From Singulisphaera sp045290345 (GTDB lineage Bacteria > Planctomycetota > Planctomycetia > Isosphaerales > Isosphaeraceae), in NCBI RefSeq assembly GCF_045290345.1, contig NZ_CP155447.1:4154001-4218000 (forward strand): a stretch of DNA of 64,000 nt, given 5' to 3'. This document shows positions 36,541-44,045 of the stretch, piece after piece (within the stretch, counting starts at the first letter, position 1; each line of letters opens with the position of its first letter). The notes under the pieces were generated by a model that saw nothing but the letters and a program-made list of their open reading frames with translations, was not told the DNA's origin and did not search any database. The position numbers and the translations under genes are program-made.

Positions 36541-37668
36541 AACAGGCTTGCCAGTCGTCTCGACCGGGATTCGACCTCCGGTGTCAACAACGCCGACATT
36601 AGGGCACATGACTTTGCCCCGGTCACGAATGTTTCGGGCCGCGTTCCAGTCCGCGGCGAGTTCAAATCCACAATGCTTGCACACGAATTCATCCCGCGAT
36701 TTCCGGTTAGCCATTTCGCAATGCCCGCACTCGGAGCATGTCCGAGACGTGTTGCGCGGGTCAACCGGAATGACGGGGATGCCTTCGGCGAGGGCCTTGT
36801 AGGCAATGAACTGCCTGAGCTGGTAGAACGCCCAACCCTTCATGCGAGATCGATCGGCTTTCCTGGCCGTTGTCCGCTGGCCAATGCCGCCGAGATCCTC
36901 GACGGCGATGGCGCTGGCGGTGTCTTTAGCCTTGGCAACGATCCGCTTGCTGATGACGTGGTTCTCGTTGGCTCGGAACCGGGCCTCTCTCTTGCTGATC
37001 TTCTTGAGTTTCCGCTTAGCGGACTTGGTGCCTTTTCGCTGACAGGTCTTCCTCGCTTGGCTGTACTTCCGGCGACAGGCGTCAACATCGGCCCCCGAGA
37101 AGTTCTCGCCATCATCCGTAGTGGCGAGGTTTTTTACCCCCATGTCGACCCCGATGGTCCCCTTTGTCTCGATCGACTCGGGAGCTTCGTCGGTCAACTG
37201 GACGTGGAGGAAGTAGGCACCGTCGCGACGCTTGACCAGGACAGCGGATGTCGGCTTACGGCCCTTGAGTGCCGCATTCTGTCGCTCGCCGAGCTTGGTG
37301 GTGAGCTTGACTCGACCCGACAGGAGCGTCAGGCCGAAGGTCCAGTTCCATTCGTGGAACGAGAAGATCCTCGCGTCGTAGTCGATCGATGCCGGCGCGA
37401 ACGCCGAGTGCATTTTCGCGGAGACCTTAAGGGCGGCACAGGCGCGGGCGATGGCCCGGATCGCGAGGTTGGACGAAAGGCCGAATGTTTCGCGGATCTC
37501 CCGGTAGCAGGCGTGCTGGACCTTGACCTTGTTGGTGAAGCCGAGCGACCGGGCTGACTCGGCGGCGAAGTCGCAAGCCAACGCGAACGCCTTGAGTGTG
37601 GCGTCAATCTCGACGCGTTGCTCGGGGGTGGGCGTCAGCTTGCAGACGATAGTCTGGACGGTGTCCAT
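36520..37668 (-). CDS. tnpB: TnpB, IS200/IS605-type RNA-guided nuclease
   Basis: A 382-residue TnpB. The RuvC residues are D175 (TIGVDMGVKNLATT), E257 (AIAVEDLGG) and D340 (LAADWNAARN), and the zinc ribbon uses C311, C314, C330 and C333. All catalytic positions are intact, so it is potentially an active omega-RNA-guided nuclease. I start at ATG 37668 (MDTVQTIVCKLTPT), which matches the family N-terminus; an earlier in-frame start adds unrelated residues from the left-end repeat side. The stop overlaps the right-end hairpin. No partner tnpA is seen, so this is a solitary IS1341-like unit. It lies between genes on different strands, with no gene broken. Confidence 0.92.
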   Translation of the reverse strand: MDTVQTIVCKLTPTPEQRVEIDATLKAFALACDFAAESARSLGFTNKVKVQHACYREIRETFGLSSNLAIRAIARACAALKVSAKMHSAFAPASIDYDARIFSFHEWNWTFGLTLLSGRVKLTTKLGERQNAALKGRKPTSAVLVKRRDGAYFLHVQLTDEAPESIETKGTIGVDMGVKNLATTDDGENFSGADVDACRRKYSQARKTCQRKGTKSAKRKLKKISKREARFRANENHVISKRIVAKAKDTASAIAVEDLGGIGQRTTARKADRSRMKGWAFYQLRQFIAYKALAEGIPVIPVDPRNTSRTCSECGHCEMANRKSRDEFVCKHCGFELAADWNAARNIRDRGKVMCPNVGVVDTGGRIPVETTGKPVLASPRL

Positions 37669-37723
37669 GCGTTCAATTGTCTCGCATGGAGATCTCACAT
37701 GCAAGGGCAAGATTCACGCGATT

Positions 37724-37756
37724 CCTCCCCACGGCTAAAGCCGGGGGCTTCCTCGC
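37724..37756 (-). repeat. Left-end hairpin of the TnpB element
   Basis: On the minus strand, AAGCCCCCGGCTTTAGCCG precedes tnpB by about 60 bases. It matches the right end except for paired changes in the stem (CGGC/GCCG against CGCC/GGCG). The compensatory changes indicate that the hairpin shape is conserved. Confidence 0.6.
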
Positions 37757-37993
37757 TAGATTTTGGTGAATCGTCGTTCACGAACCCGCGGGAGGGACCG
37801 TTGCGAGTCTCTCCGCAAGGATTGACAACCGAAAAAAAAGAGGGGGGCTTGGTCTCGCTGCCTAAATTCGTGGTGGGTGCAATGGTCGACTTCGATTATA
37901 GTGACTGTCTCCCCTAAGGACCGTCGTGACGGCGAATTGACTCGCTGTTCACACGAGCCATTCTCTTCTCGCCTTGAGCGGAAATACCCCTCG

Positions 37994-39355
37994 ATGGGAC
38001 TGACCGAGTTTTTGATCATCACCGGCCTGGTGTTCGTAAACGGGTTCTTCGTTGCCGCTGAGTTCGCACTGGTCAAAGTTCGAACCAGCCAGATCGATCA
38101 GCTAGTGGAGGAGGGGAACTGGGCGGCCAAGCTGGTGAGCCGGGCCCTCGATCATCTCGATGCGTACTTGTCGGCCTCCCAGGTCGGGATCACGGTTGCG
38201 AGCCTGGGACTCGGCTGGGCGATCGAAAAGCGAGTCGTCCACAATGTGGAAGTCTGGCTCGGCAAGCATCATATGGAGGGAACCCAGCTCTCCCTCGGTT
38301 TCTTCTCCCTCTCGGTGGTCTCGGCCGTGCCAATCGCGGCGTTTGCCTTCGTGACATTTTTGCACGTCGCACTCGGAGAGCAGGCTCCCAAAAGCCTGGC
38401 GATCCGTTCGGCCAAAATCGTCGCGCTTTGGACCGTGCCCCCACTGATGGCGATCTATTTCATCTTCTGGCCGGTCATCTGGCTGCTTAACAATGCAAGC
38501 AACCTGACTCTGAGGATGCTCGGCCTGGGTAGCACCGACGGGGCCGAGGTGTCGCATACGGAAGAGGAGCTCCGGCACATCGTTGCTGAGAGTGTCGCCG
38601 GCGGACACCTGTCCCGCAACGAACGGATCATGATCGAAAATGTCTTGAACCTGGAAGAGAAGACCGCCAGACGCATCATGGTGCCTCGCCCTGACATCGT
38701 GTACCTGAACCTCTCACGACCGGTTGAAGATAACCTTCGGGTGGCGCGCCAGGCCGGTCATACTCGGTATCCAATCTGCGAGGATGATCTCAACACCGTG
38801 ATCGGAATGATCCACGTCAAGGATCTCTTCCGCGCGGGGGCCACGAGCAACGGACGGCCTGACCTACGGAAGTGGGCTCGTAAGGTGCCGTTCCTCCCCG
38901 AATCGCTCAAGCTCGATGACCTACTTGTTGAGTTTCAACGCAACAAGGTCCACCTCGCGATGCTGCTGGACGAGTATGGCAGTGTGGTCGGTATGGTGAG
39001 CCTGGAAAACGTTCTCGAAGAACTGGTCGGGCCAATCCAGGACGAGTTCGATCGAGAGGATCCCCAGGTGACTCTCCTTGGCAATGGGGTTTTCGAGGTC
39101 GATGCCACCTGCCCGCTCGATGTGCTCGCCGATCGTTGTGGTGTGAACGTCCCTGAAACCGAGGCCGAAACGGCCGGCGGCCTCATCCTCGACCTCCTGG
39201 GACGGCTGGCTAAAACGGGGGACAGCGTCCTCGTAGATAGCACGCGACTCGTCGTGATCCGCGCGGATCCAACACGAATTCGCCGCATTCGCGTCGAGCC
39301 TGTCGGAGACCTCTCCAACCGGGAGTCCAATGGCAGTGCGCCTCAGAGTGGCTGA
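37994..39355 (+). CDS. CNNM/CBS-domain membrane protein (CorC/HlyC family, possible magnesium or ion transporter)
   Basis: A 453-residue protein. The CNNM/DUF21 domain (about 1-190) has membrane segments LIITGLVFVNGFFVAAEFAL, ASQVGITVASLGLGW and IAAFAFVTFLHVALGEQAPK. A pair of CBS domains (about 210-340: RRIMVPRPDIVYL, VIGMIHVKDL, AMLLDEYGSVVGMVSLENVLE) and a C-terminal transporter-associated CorC_HlyC domain follow. The start at 37994 gives the family N-terminus MGLTEFLIITG. Related proteins move Mg2+ or Na+ or contribute to stress tolerance. The gene stands alone between the TnpB element and the tRNA region. Confidence 0.9.
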   Translation: MGLTEFLIITGLVFVNGFFVAAEFALVKVRTSQIDQLVEEGNWAAKLVSRALDHLDAYLSASQVGITVASLGLGWAIEKRVVHNVEVWLGKHHMEGTQLSLGFFSLSVVSAVPIAAFAFVTFLHVALGEQAPKSLAIRSAKIVALWTVPPLMAIYFIFWPVIWLLNNASNLTLRMLGLGSTDGAEVSHTEEELRHIVAESVAGGHLSRNERIMIENVLNLEEKTARRIMVPRPDIVYLNLSRPVEDNLRVARQAGHTRYPICEDDLNTVIGMIHVKDLFRAGATSNGRPDLRKWARKVPFLPESLKLDDLLVEFQRNKVHLAMLLDEYGSVVGMVSLENVLEELVGPIQDEFDREDPQVTLLGNGVFEVDATCPLDVLADRCGVNVPETEAETAGGLILDLLGRLAKTGDSVLVDSTRLVVIRADPTRIRRIRVEPVGDLSNRESNGSAPQSG

Positions 39356-39838
39356 CCCTGACCGGCAGCGGATTCAGGAAGCCTCGAATCTCACGGTCGA
39401 CCTGAATCCCCGCTCCAAAGCCAACACACGTGGAAATGCCGCGCACGTAGCACACAAGGGGCCGAGGAAGGGCAGGGGCAACTCACTCACAGCCTCAAAC
39501 GGCTCCCCGGGCACCTCGCACTTGTCTCGATATGCCGGGGGCTAGCCCTGCCAGAGGAACAGCGGTTTCTCGTCGGGTGGCTCGAAGCTCGTGATGCAGG
39601 CATTCCGCGCAGGGATAGGCAACGATCAGGATGAGCCGGCGGCGTACGCAGTCCATTGCCGAACCGCTGTTGCTCACCTTATCGATGCTGTGCTCGAGCC
39701 GATCCGATTGCTCGCCCAGTTGAGGGGCGAATCACCAAGAAAAATGATCTGGCCCGAGGTGAGGACTTGCCCAGATCTCGACGCCAACACCGGGGGAGTT
39801 CTGGGGCGTTGTCCCAAGAACTACCCTGGCTCATCCCC
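39356..39838. other. Non-coding stretch between CNNM gene and tRNA array
   Basis: About 480 bases. The only frame with any character is on the minus strand at 39495-39677, which starts at GTG and contains VAYPCAECLHHELRA. It is 60 codons and resembles nothing I recognise. I do not call a gene. Confidence 0.4.
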
Positions 39839-39875
39839 AAAAAAAAGCCCCCCGATTGTGACAATCGGGGGGCTT
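39839..39875 (-). terminator. Intrinsic terminator closing the tRNA-Val array
   Basis: Fifteen-base arms (AAGCCCCCCGATTGT and its complement) with a minimal loop are followed on the minus strand by eight T residues. This is the strongest terminator in the window. Confidence 0.92.
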
Positions 39876-39905
39876 CGTAAGTCTAAGGCTAACTAGACTT
39901 AAATA

Positions 39906-39979
39906 TGGGCGATACAGGACTCGAACCTGTGACCCCCAGCGTGTCGAGCTGGTGCTCTAGCCAACTGAGCTAATCGCCC
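39906..39979 (-). tRNA. tRNA-Val (anticodon GAC), copy 3 in transcription order
   Basis: A 74-nt cloverleaf with the acceptor arm GGGCGAT/ATCGCCC, D-arm GCTC..GAGC, anticodon arm CCAGC-TCGACAC-GCTGG with GAC at positions 34-36, and T-loop GTTCGAGTC. The discriminator base is A, and CCA is not encoded. The sequence is identical to the two neighbouring copies. Confidence 0.95.
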
Positions 39980-40078
39980 AACGAACAAGTGAACTGCAAC
40001 CAACAATCAAACAAGGCCGGCTCTGAGTGGTCGGCTCAATCCTTCTGAAGTCTGTGGCTATCCAGACTTACTTGAATA

Positions 40079-40152
40079 TGGGCGATACAGGACTCGAACC
40101 TGTGACCCCCAGCGTGTCGAGCTGGTGCTCTAGCCAACTGAGCTAATCGCCC
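40079..40152 (-). tRNA. tRNA-Val (anticodon GAC), copy 2 in transcription order
   Basis: Identical 74-nt tRNA to its neighbours, with anticodon GAC. An AAGTCT...AGACTT inverted repeat and a weaker GCCGGCT/GGTCGGC hairpin lie between it and copy 3. CCA is not encoded. Confidence 0.95.
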
Positions 40153-40176
40153 GTCGAACAATCACATCGAAACCAT

Positions 40177-40209
40177 CAAAAAGGACCGACAGTCATCGGT
40201 CGGTCCTTT
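40177..40209 (-). terminator. Hairpin with T run after the first-transcribed tRNA-Val
   Basis: Arms AAAGGACCGAC and GTCGGTCCTTT enclose an eight-base loop, and a T run follows on the minus strand. It may terminate transcription after copy 1, or mark a processing site within the array. Confidence 0.7.
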
Positions 40210-40244
40210 CCATAAGTCTGTGGCTAGCTAGACTTACTTAAGTA

Positions 40245-40318
40245 TGGGCGATACAGGACTCGAACCTGTGACCCCCAGCGTGTCGAGCTGGTGCTCTAGC
40301 CAACTGAGCTAATCGCCC
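40245..40318 (-). tRNA. tRNA-Val (anticodon GAC), copy 1 in transcription order
   Basis: Identical 74-nt tRNA with anticodon GAC. It lies about 90 bases downstream of frr on the same strand. Spacing to copy 2 is 166 bases and from copy 2 to copy 3 is 173 bases, so the array looks like tandem duplication of a tRNA-plus-hairpin unit. Confidence 0.95.
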
Positions 40319-40406
40319 GTCGAAGACACAACTATAGGGAAGAGAAGAAGCTGAGTCAAGGTGACTTCTGGAGGATTCGGTCCGGGCCAAGCCCGGATCG
40401 CGAACC

Positions 40407-40967
40407 TTAGACGTCGAGAATCTCGGTCGACTTCTTATCGGCCATCTCGTTGACTTTGGCTTCAAAACGCTTTGTCAGCGCCTGGGTCTCTTCCTTGCAG
40501 GTTTCCAGGTCGTCTTCGGTCAGAATCTTGTCGGTCTGTTCCTGATCCGCCTGCTTGTTGGCGTCGCGACGGATGTTGCGGATTGCGATTCGGGCTTCCT
40601 CGGAGAGATCCTTGACGCGGCTCACGAGCTTCTTGCGCTGCTCTACCGAGAGGGAGGGGACGTTGAGGCGGATGACTTTGTTGTCGGAATTAGGGGTCAG
40701 CCCAATATCGCTGGCCTGGATCGCCTTGACGATATCACCGAGAACGGTCTGATCAAAGGGGCGGATCAAGATTTGCTGAGGCTCTGGCGTGCTGAGGTTC
40801 GCCAGTTGCTTCAACGGGGTCGGGGACCCATAGTAGTCGACACGGATCGACTCGACGAGACCGACGCTGGCCCGTCCGGTGCGAACACCTCGAAGTTGGT
40901 CGGAGAGAAGGGCAAGGCTCTTCTCCATCCGCTCTTCCGCTTCGAGAGCAATTTCTTCGATACTCAT
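40407..40967 (-). CDS. frr: Ribosome recycling factor
   Basis: A 186-residue RRF, which splits the post-termination ribosome together with EF-G. The typical start MSIEEIALEAEERMEKSLALL, RTGRASVGLVESIRVDYYG and the C-terminal VKDLSEEARIAIRNIRRDAN are all present, and length is normal. It is the last gene of rpsB-tsf-pyrH-frr, an order conserved across bacteria, 114 bases downstream of pyrH. The tRNA-Val array follows on the same strand. Confidence 0.97.
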   Translation of the reverse strand: MSIEEIALEAEERMEKSLALLSDQLRGVRTGRASVGLVESIRVDYYGSPTPLKQLANLSTPEPQQILIRPFDQTVLGDIVKAIQASDIGLTPNSDNKVIRLNVPSLSVEQRKKLVSRVKDLSEEARIAIRNIRRDANKQADQEQTDKILTEDDLETCKEETQALTKRFEAKVNEMADKKSTEILDV

Positions 40968-41080
40968 GCGACACCTCTACAGCACAGGCTCAAACGAGGT
41001 GCTTGTTCCGAAGCACCTCGAATCAATCTTCTCATGGACGGACGTCACGATCAATCCGCACACCGCGGGAACGTTCGTGT

Positions 41081-41839
41081 TCAACGTTGCGGTCGGGGGG
41101 CGTTATTGATCCAGGTTCCGATCGGCTCGCCGGCGATGGCCCGCTCGATGTTCCCTTCCTTCTTGAAGTTAAACACGAGGATCGGCAAGTTGTTGTCCAG
41201 ACACATGCCGATGGCGGTCATGTCCATCACTTTGAGGTCGTCACGCATGACCTGTTCGTAGGTCAAATTGTCGTAACGGACCGCATGCGGGTTCTTCTCG
41301 GGATCGGCCGAGTAAACCCCATCCACGCGTGTCGCCTTCATGAGCACCTCGACGCCGAGCTCTTTCCCTCGCAGGGCGGCCGCCGTGTCGGTGGTGACGA
41401 ACGGGCTACCGGTTCCGGTGGCCAGGACCACCACTCTTCCGCGTGAGAGGTGGCTTAGCGCTCGACGGCGGATGAACGGCTCGGCAATCTCGTCCATCCG
41501 GATCGTGGTGAGCAGTCGCGACTCGCAGCCCAGGCCTTCGAGAGCATCCTGAAGGGCCAGACCATTGATGACAGTCGCCGTCATTCCCATGTAGTGGGCC
41601 GTCGCCTCTTTGATGACGTCGGAACCCCGCGACAGGGTCGCGCCTCGGAGGATATTTCCCCCGCCGACGACGATGGCCAACTCGACTCCGCGTGAGGCCA
41701 CTCGCGACGCCTGGCGAGCGATTCGGCTCACTTCATCCACACTGATGCCCCCCTCGCCCGGCCGGCAGAAGCTCTCGCCGGAGAGTTTGAGGAGGACACG
41801 GCGGAAAACCGAGGGTCCGTAGGGGTATTCAGTTTCCAT
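41081..41839 (-). CDS. pyrH: UMP kinase
   Basis: A 252-residue hexameric UMP kinase of the amino-acid-kinase fold. Recognisable elements are RVLLKLSGESF, IVVGGGNILRG, GRVVVLATGTGSPFVTTDTAAALR and the uridine-binding region MTATVINGLALQD. It phosphorylates UMP to UDP for pyrimidine nucleotide supply. The N-terminus MEYTEYP-like lead before the first strand is slightly long, as is common. It lies between tsf and frr, 88 bases downstream of tsf. Confidence 0.96.
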   Translation of the reverse strand: METEYPYGPSVFRRVLLKLSGESFCRPGEGGISVDEVSRIARQASRVASRGVELAIVVGGGNILRGATLSRGSDVIKEATAHYMGMTATVINGLALQDALEGLGCESRLLTTIRMDEIAEPFIRRRALSHLSRGRVVVLATGTGSPFVTTDTAAALRGKELGVEVLMKATRVDGVYSADPEKNPHAVRYDNLTYEQVMRDDLKVMDMTAIGMCLDNNLPILVFNFKKEGNIERAIAGEPIGTWINNAPRPQR

Positions 41840-41927
41840 CGTCGTGTCCTGTGAACCTCAAAAAACCACGAGCCAGAACTGAGCCAGGGCAAGGGAGGGG
41901 AGTGGGATCCACCCAAAGGAGCGAGAG

Positions 41928-42539
41928 TTACTCGGCCGGGGCCGTGGTCCCTTCGCCGATGACGAAGCGTGCGAAACGTGAGATCGAGATGTTCTCACCG
42001 GTTCGGGCGTTAACAGCCAAGATCATTTCCTTGATCGACTGTGCGCCGTCTTTCACAAACTTCTGCTCCAACAACACCTTTTCTTCGTACCAGGCGTTGA
42101 GTTTGCCCTCGGCGATCTTCTCACGAACATTTTCCGGCTTGTCGGCCGCCTGGGCGATGAAGATCCGCTTCTGTTCTTCGACCTGATCGGCCGGCATCTC
42201 TTCGCGACGGACGCAGGTTGGGTTGGCGGCGACCACCTGGAGAGCGAGGTCCTTGGCCAGTGCACGGAACGCGTCGTTACGAGCCACGAAATCGGTTTCG
42301 CAGTTCACTTCGACCAATCCGCCCGACTTGCCATCGTGGTGGATGTAAACCTCGACCCGGCCGGCGGTGGTGGCACGTCCCGCGCGGTTCTCGGCATTCT
42401 TGCCGTGCTTTTCCTTAGCCAGGGACAAGGCCTTCTTCACATCCCCGTCGGCTTCTTTCAGGAGCGCTTTGCACTCCATCAAGCCAAGACCGGTTGTTTT
42501 GCGAAACTCATTGACAGCCTGAGCCGTGATCTCGGCCAT
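41928..42539 (-). CDS. tsf: Elongation factor Ts (short form)
   Basis: A 203-residue EF-Ts, the nucleotide exchange factor for EF-Tu. The N-terminal UBA-like segment EFRKTTGLGLMECKALLKEADG and the core motif VEVNCETDFVARND are clear. At 203 residues it is the compact form, close to Thermus EF-Ts and about 80 residues shorter than the Escherichia coli protein, so one half of the core dimerisation region is reduced. It starts at ATG 42539, 189 bases downstream of rpsB, in the conserved rpsB-tsf order. Confidence 0.96.
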   Translation of the reverse strand: MAEITAQAVNEFRKTTGLGLMECKALLKEADGDVKKALSLAKEKHGKNAENRAGRATTAGRVEVYIHHDGKSGGLVEVNCETDFVARNDAFRALAKDLALQVVAANPTCVRREEMPADQVEEQKRIFIAQAADKPENVREKIAEGKLNAWYEEKVLLEQKFVKDGAQSIKEMILAVNARTGENISISRFARFVIGEGTTAPAE

Positions 42540-42728
42540 CGGCGTTGCTCCTCAGCGCTGCAACACGGTCGATGGACGGGTCGTCCCGTCCTGGATTCGT
42601 GTCGTGATTCGGGTGGAATGAATTCGTCTGGACAAACCAGAGAAGAACAGCAAATGCAATATCTGAATTGACGCAATGGCCGCCGGTCCTTGGGGACCGG
42701 CGGCCGGATCAAACTTACGAGCGGCGGA

Positions 42729-43742
42729 TTACTCCGCGGCGGGAGGAGGGCTTGCCTCGCCACCCGACTGCGGTGCGTCGGTCGTCGGAGTAACCGCGAC
42801 CTCCGTGGGCGTTCCCTCGACCTCGGCCGGGGTCGCAACAACCTCGGCGGCAACCGCCGTGGCCCCTTCGGCTTCGGCGGGGGCGGCCTGCTCGGTCGCT
42901 TCGGCCGGACGTCCAGCGGCACGGACACCGGAGCGGCTCACGCCACCGGCCTGCCCGGGACCACCTCGTCCTGCTCCGGGACCGCCGCGACGGTCACCGC
43001 GACGATCACCGCGTCCTGGCCCTTGTGAGTCATTGGTCTCGCGGGGCGGCGGCTCGGCCGGAGCCATGGCCTTGCCTTCAATGATCGCGTCGGCGAGGTG
43101 GCGAATGACCAACTCGATCGAACGCATGCTGTCGTCGTTGCCGGGAATGGGCAGGTCGACCACGTCGGGGTCGCAGTCCGTATCCAGCAGGGCCACGACC
43201 TTGATGCCCAGCTTGCGGGCTTCGGCGACCGCGATGTGCTCGCGGTGCGGGTCGACCACGAACAGGGCTTCGGGCAGCCGGGCCATGTGGCGGATGCCGG
43301 AGAGGTTGCGGTCGATCTTGGTCCGCTCTCGGGTGAGCGTCGCGATCATTTTCTTGGAGTAGCTCAGAGCCTGCTCGCCGTCGAGGATCGACTCGAGTTC
43401 TTCCAGACGCTGGAGTCGGCTCCGGATCGTCCGGAAATTGGTGAGCGTACCACCCAACCAGCGCTCCGTGATGTACGGCATCTGGCAGCGGGTACATTCT
43501 TCAACGATGGTCTCGGCCGCTTGGCGCTTCGTTCCCACGAAGGCGATCAGCCCGTTCGACGCAGCCACGCGATGAAAGAATTTTGTCGCCCGAAGAAGAC
43601 CTCTGACGGTTTCCTTCAAGTCGATGATATGAATCATGTTGCGCTTGCCGTAAATATACGGCTTCATCTTCGGGTTCCACCGGCTCGCCCTGTGGCCGAA
43701 GTGCACGCCGGCATCGATCAGCTCTTTCACCGCTAAAGGCAC
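42729..43742 (-). CDS. rpsB: 30S ribosomal protein S2 with long disordered C-terminal tail
   Basis: A 337-residue S2. The conserved body (residues 1 to about 228) contains LIDAGVHFGHRASRWNPKM, IIDLKETVRGL, RWLGGTLTNFRTI and PDVVDLPIPGNDDSMRSI. A GTG start at 43742 is preferred because GGAGG lies just upstream and MPLAVKELIDAGVHFG is the family start; an ATG 32 codons earlier adds unrelated residues. A tail of about 110 residues follows, first Gly/Arg-rich (GRGDRRGDRRGG) then Ala/Glu/Thr/Pro-rich. E. coli S2 is about 240 residues. The tail is probably disordered and could contact RNA. Confidence 0.95.
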   Translation of the reverse strand: MPLAVKELIDAGVHFGHRASRWNPKMKPYIYGKRNMIHIIDLKETVRGLLRATKFFHRVAASNGLIAFVGTKRQAAETIVEECTRCQMPYITERWLGGTLTNFRTIRSRLQRLEELESILDGEQALSYSKKMIATLTRERTKIDRNLSGIRHMARLPEALFVVDPHREHIAVAEARKLGIKVVALLDTDCDPDVVDLPIPGNDDSMRSIELVIRHLADAIIEGKAMAPAEPPPRETNDSQGPGRGDRRGDRRGGPGAGRGGPGQAGGVSRSGVRAAGRPAEATEQAAPAEAEGATAVAAEVVATPAEVEGTPTEVAVTPTTDAPQSGGEASPPPAAE

Positions 43743-44011
43743 GTGATTGACCTCCGGATATCGTCTGATTTCAGGACCGATTATCTCACGAGCAAATGAC
43801 CCGTGAGCGGTCTTGCTAAGGGAAGGAGAGACATCCAAGCTCCAGGATCGTCAGTCTACCGGGTGACAGTGGGCACGTCAAATCCCGCCCTCGAGGTTGC
43901 GTGGCGTATCGGCCCGAAGGACGAGACGCTCTGCCTCGAAGTTGTCACGTCGCGGCTTGGCTGACGGTCATCATCTTGCTGGGCTTGAACAGTCGCGGAG
44001 CCACGTAAGAG

Positions 44012-44036
44012 GCACCCGGCCGCTGGGGCCGGGTGC
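44012..44036 (-). terminator. GC-rich hairpin after the PpiD-like gene
   Basis: Ten-base arms (GCACCCGGCC and complement) enclose a five-base loop ten bases beyond the stop. The T tract on the minus strand is weak. No other feature is seen in 43743-44045. Confidence 0.6.
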
Positions 44037-44045
44037 TCGTGGTCC

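Larger units (their letters stand above)
36511..37754 (-). mobile_element. IS200/IS605-type element carrying only tnpB
   Basis: A single tnpB gene is flanked by two similar hairpin ends in the same orientation. No tnpA (Y1 transposase) is present on either side, so the element would depend on a transposase in trans. The outer boundaries are my estimate from the hairpins. No target duplication is expected in this family. Confidence 0.7.

Noticed and set aside
39495..39677. A 60-codon minus-strand frame with PCAECLHHE
   Set aside because: GTG start, weak ribosome-binding site and no family resemblance. It was left as a note in the gap entry.
39839..40318. CRISPR-like array
   Set aside because: The repeated units are tRNA genes with intact cloverleaves, not short repeats with unique spacers. 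No CRISPR array was seen in the window.
43743..43838. Earlier ATG start for rpsB
   Set aside because: It would add 32 residues unlike any S2, whereas the GTG at 43742 has GGAGG upstream and begins the conserved sequence.
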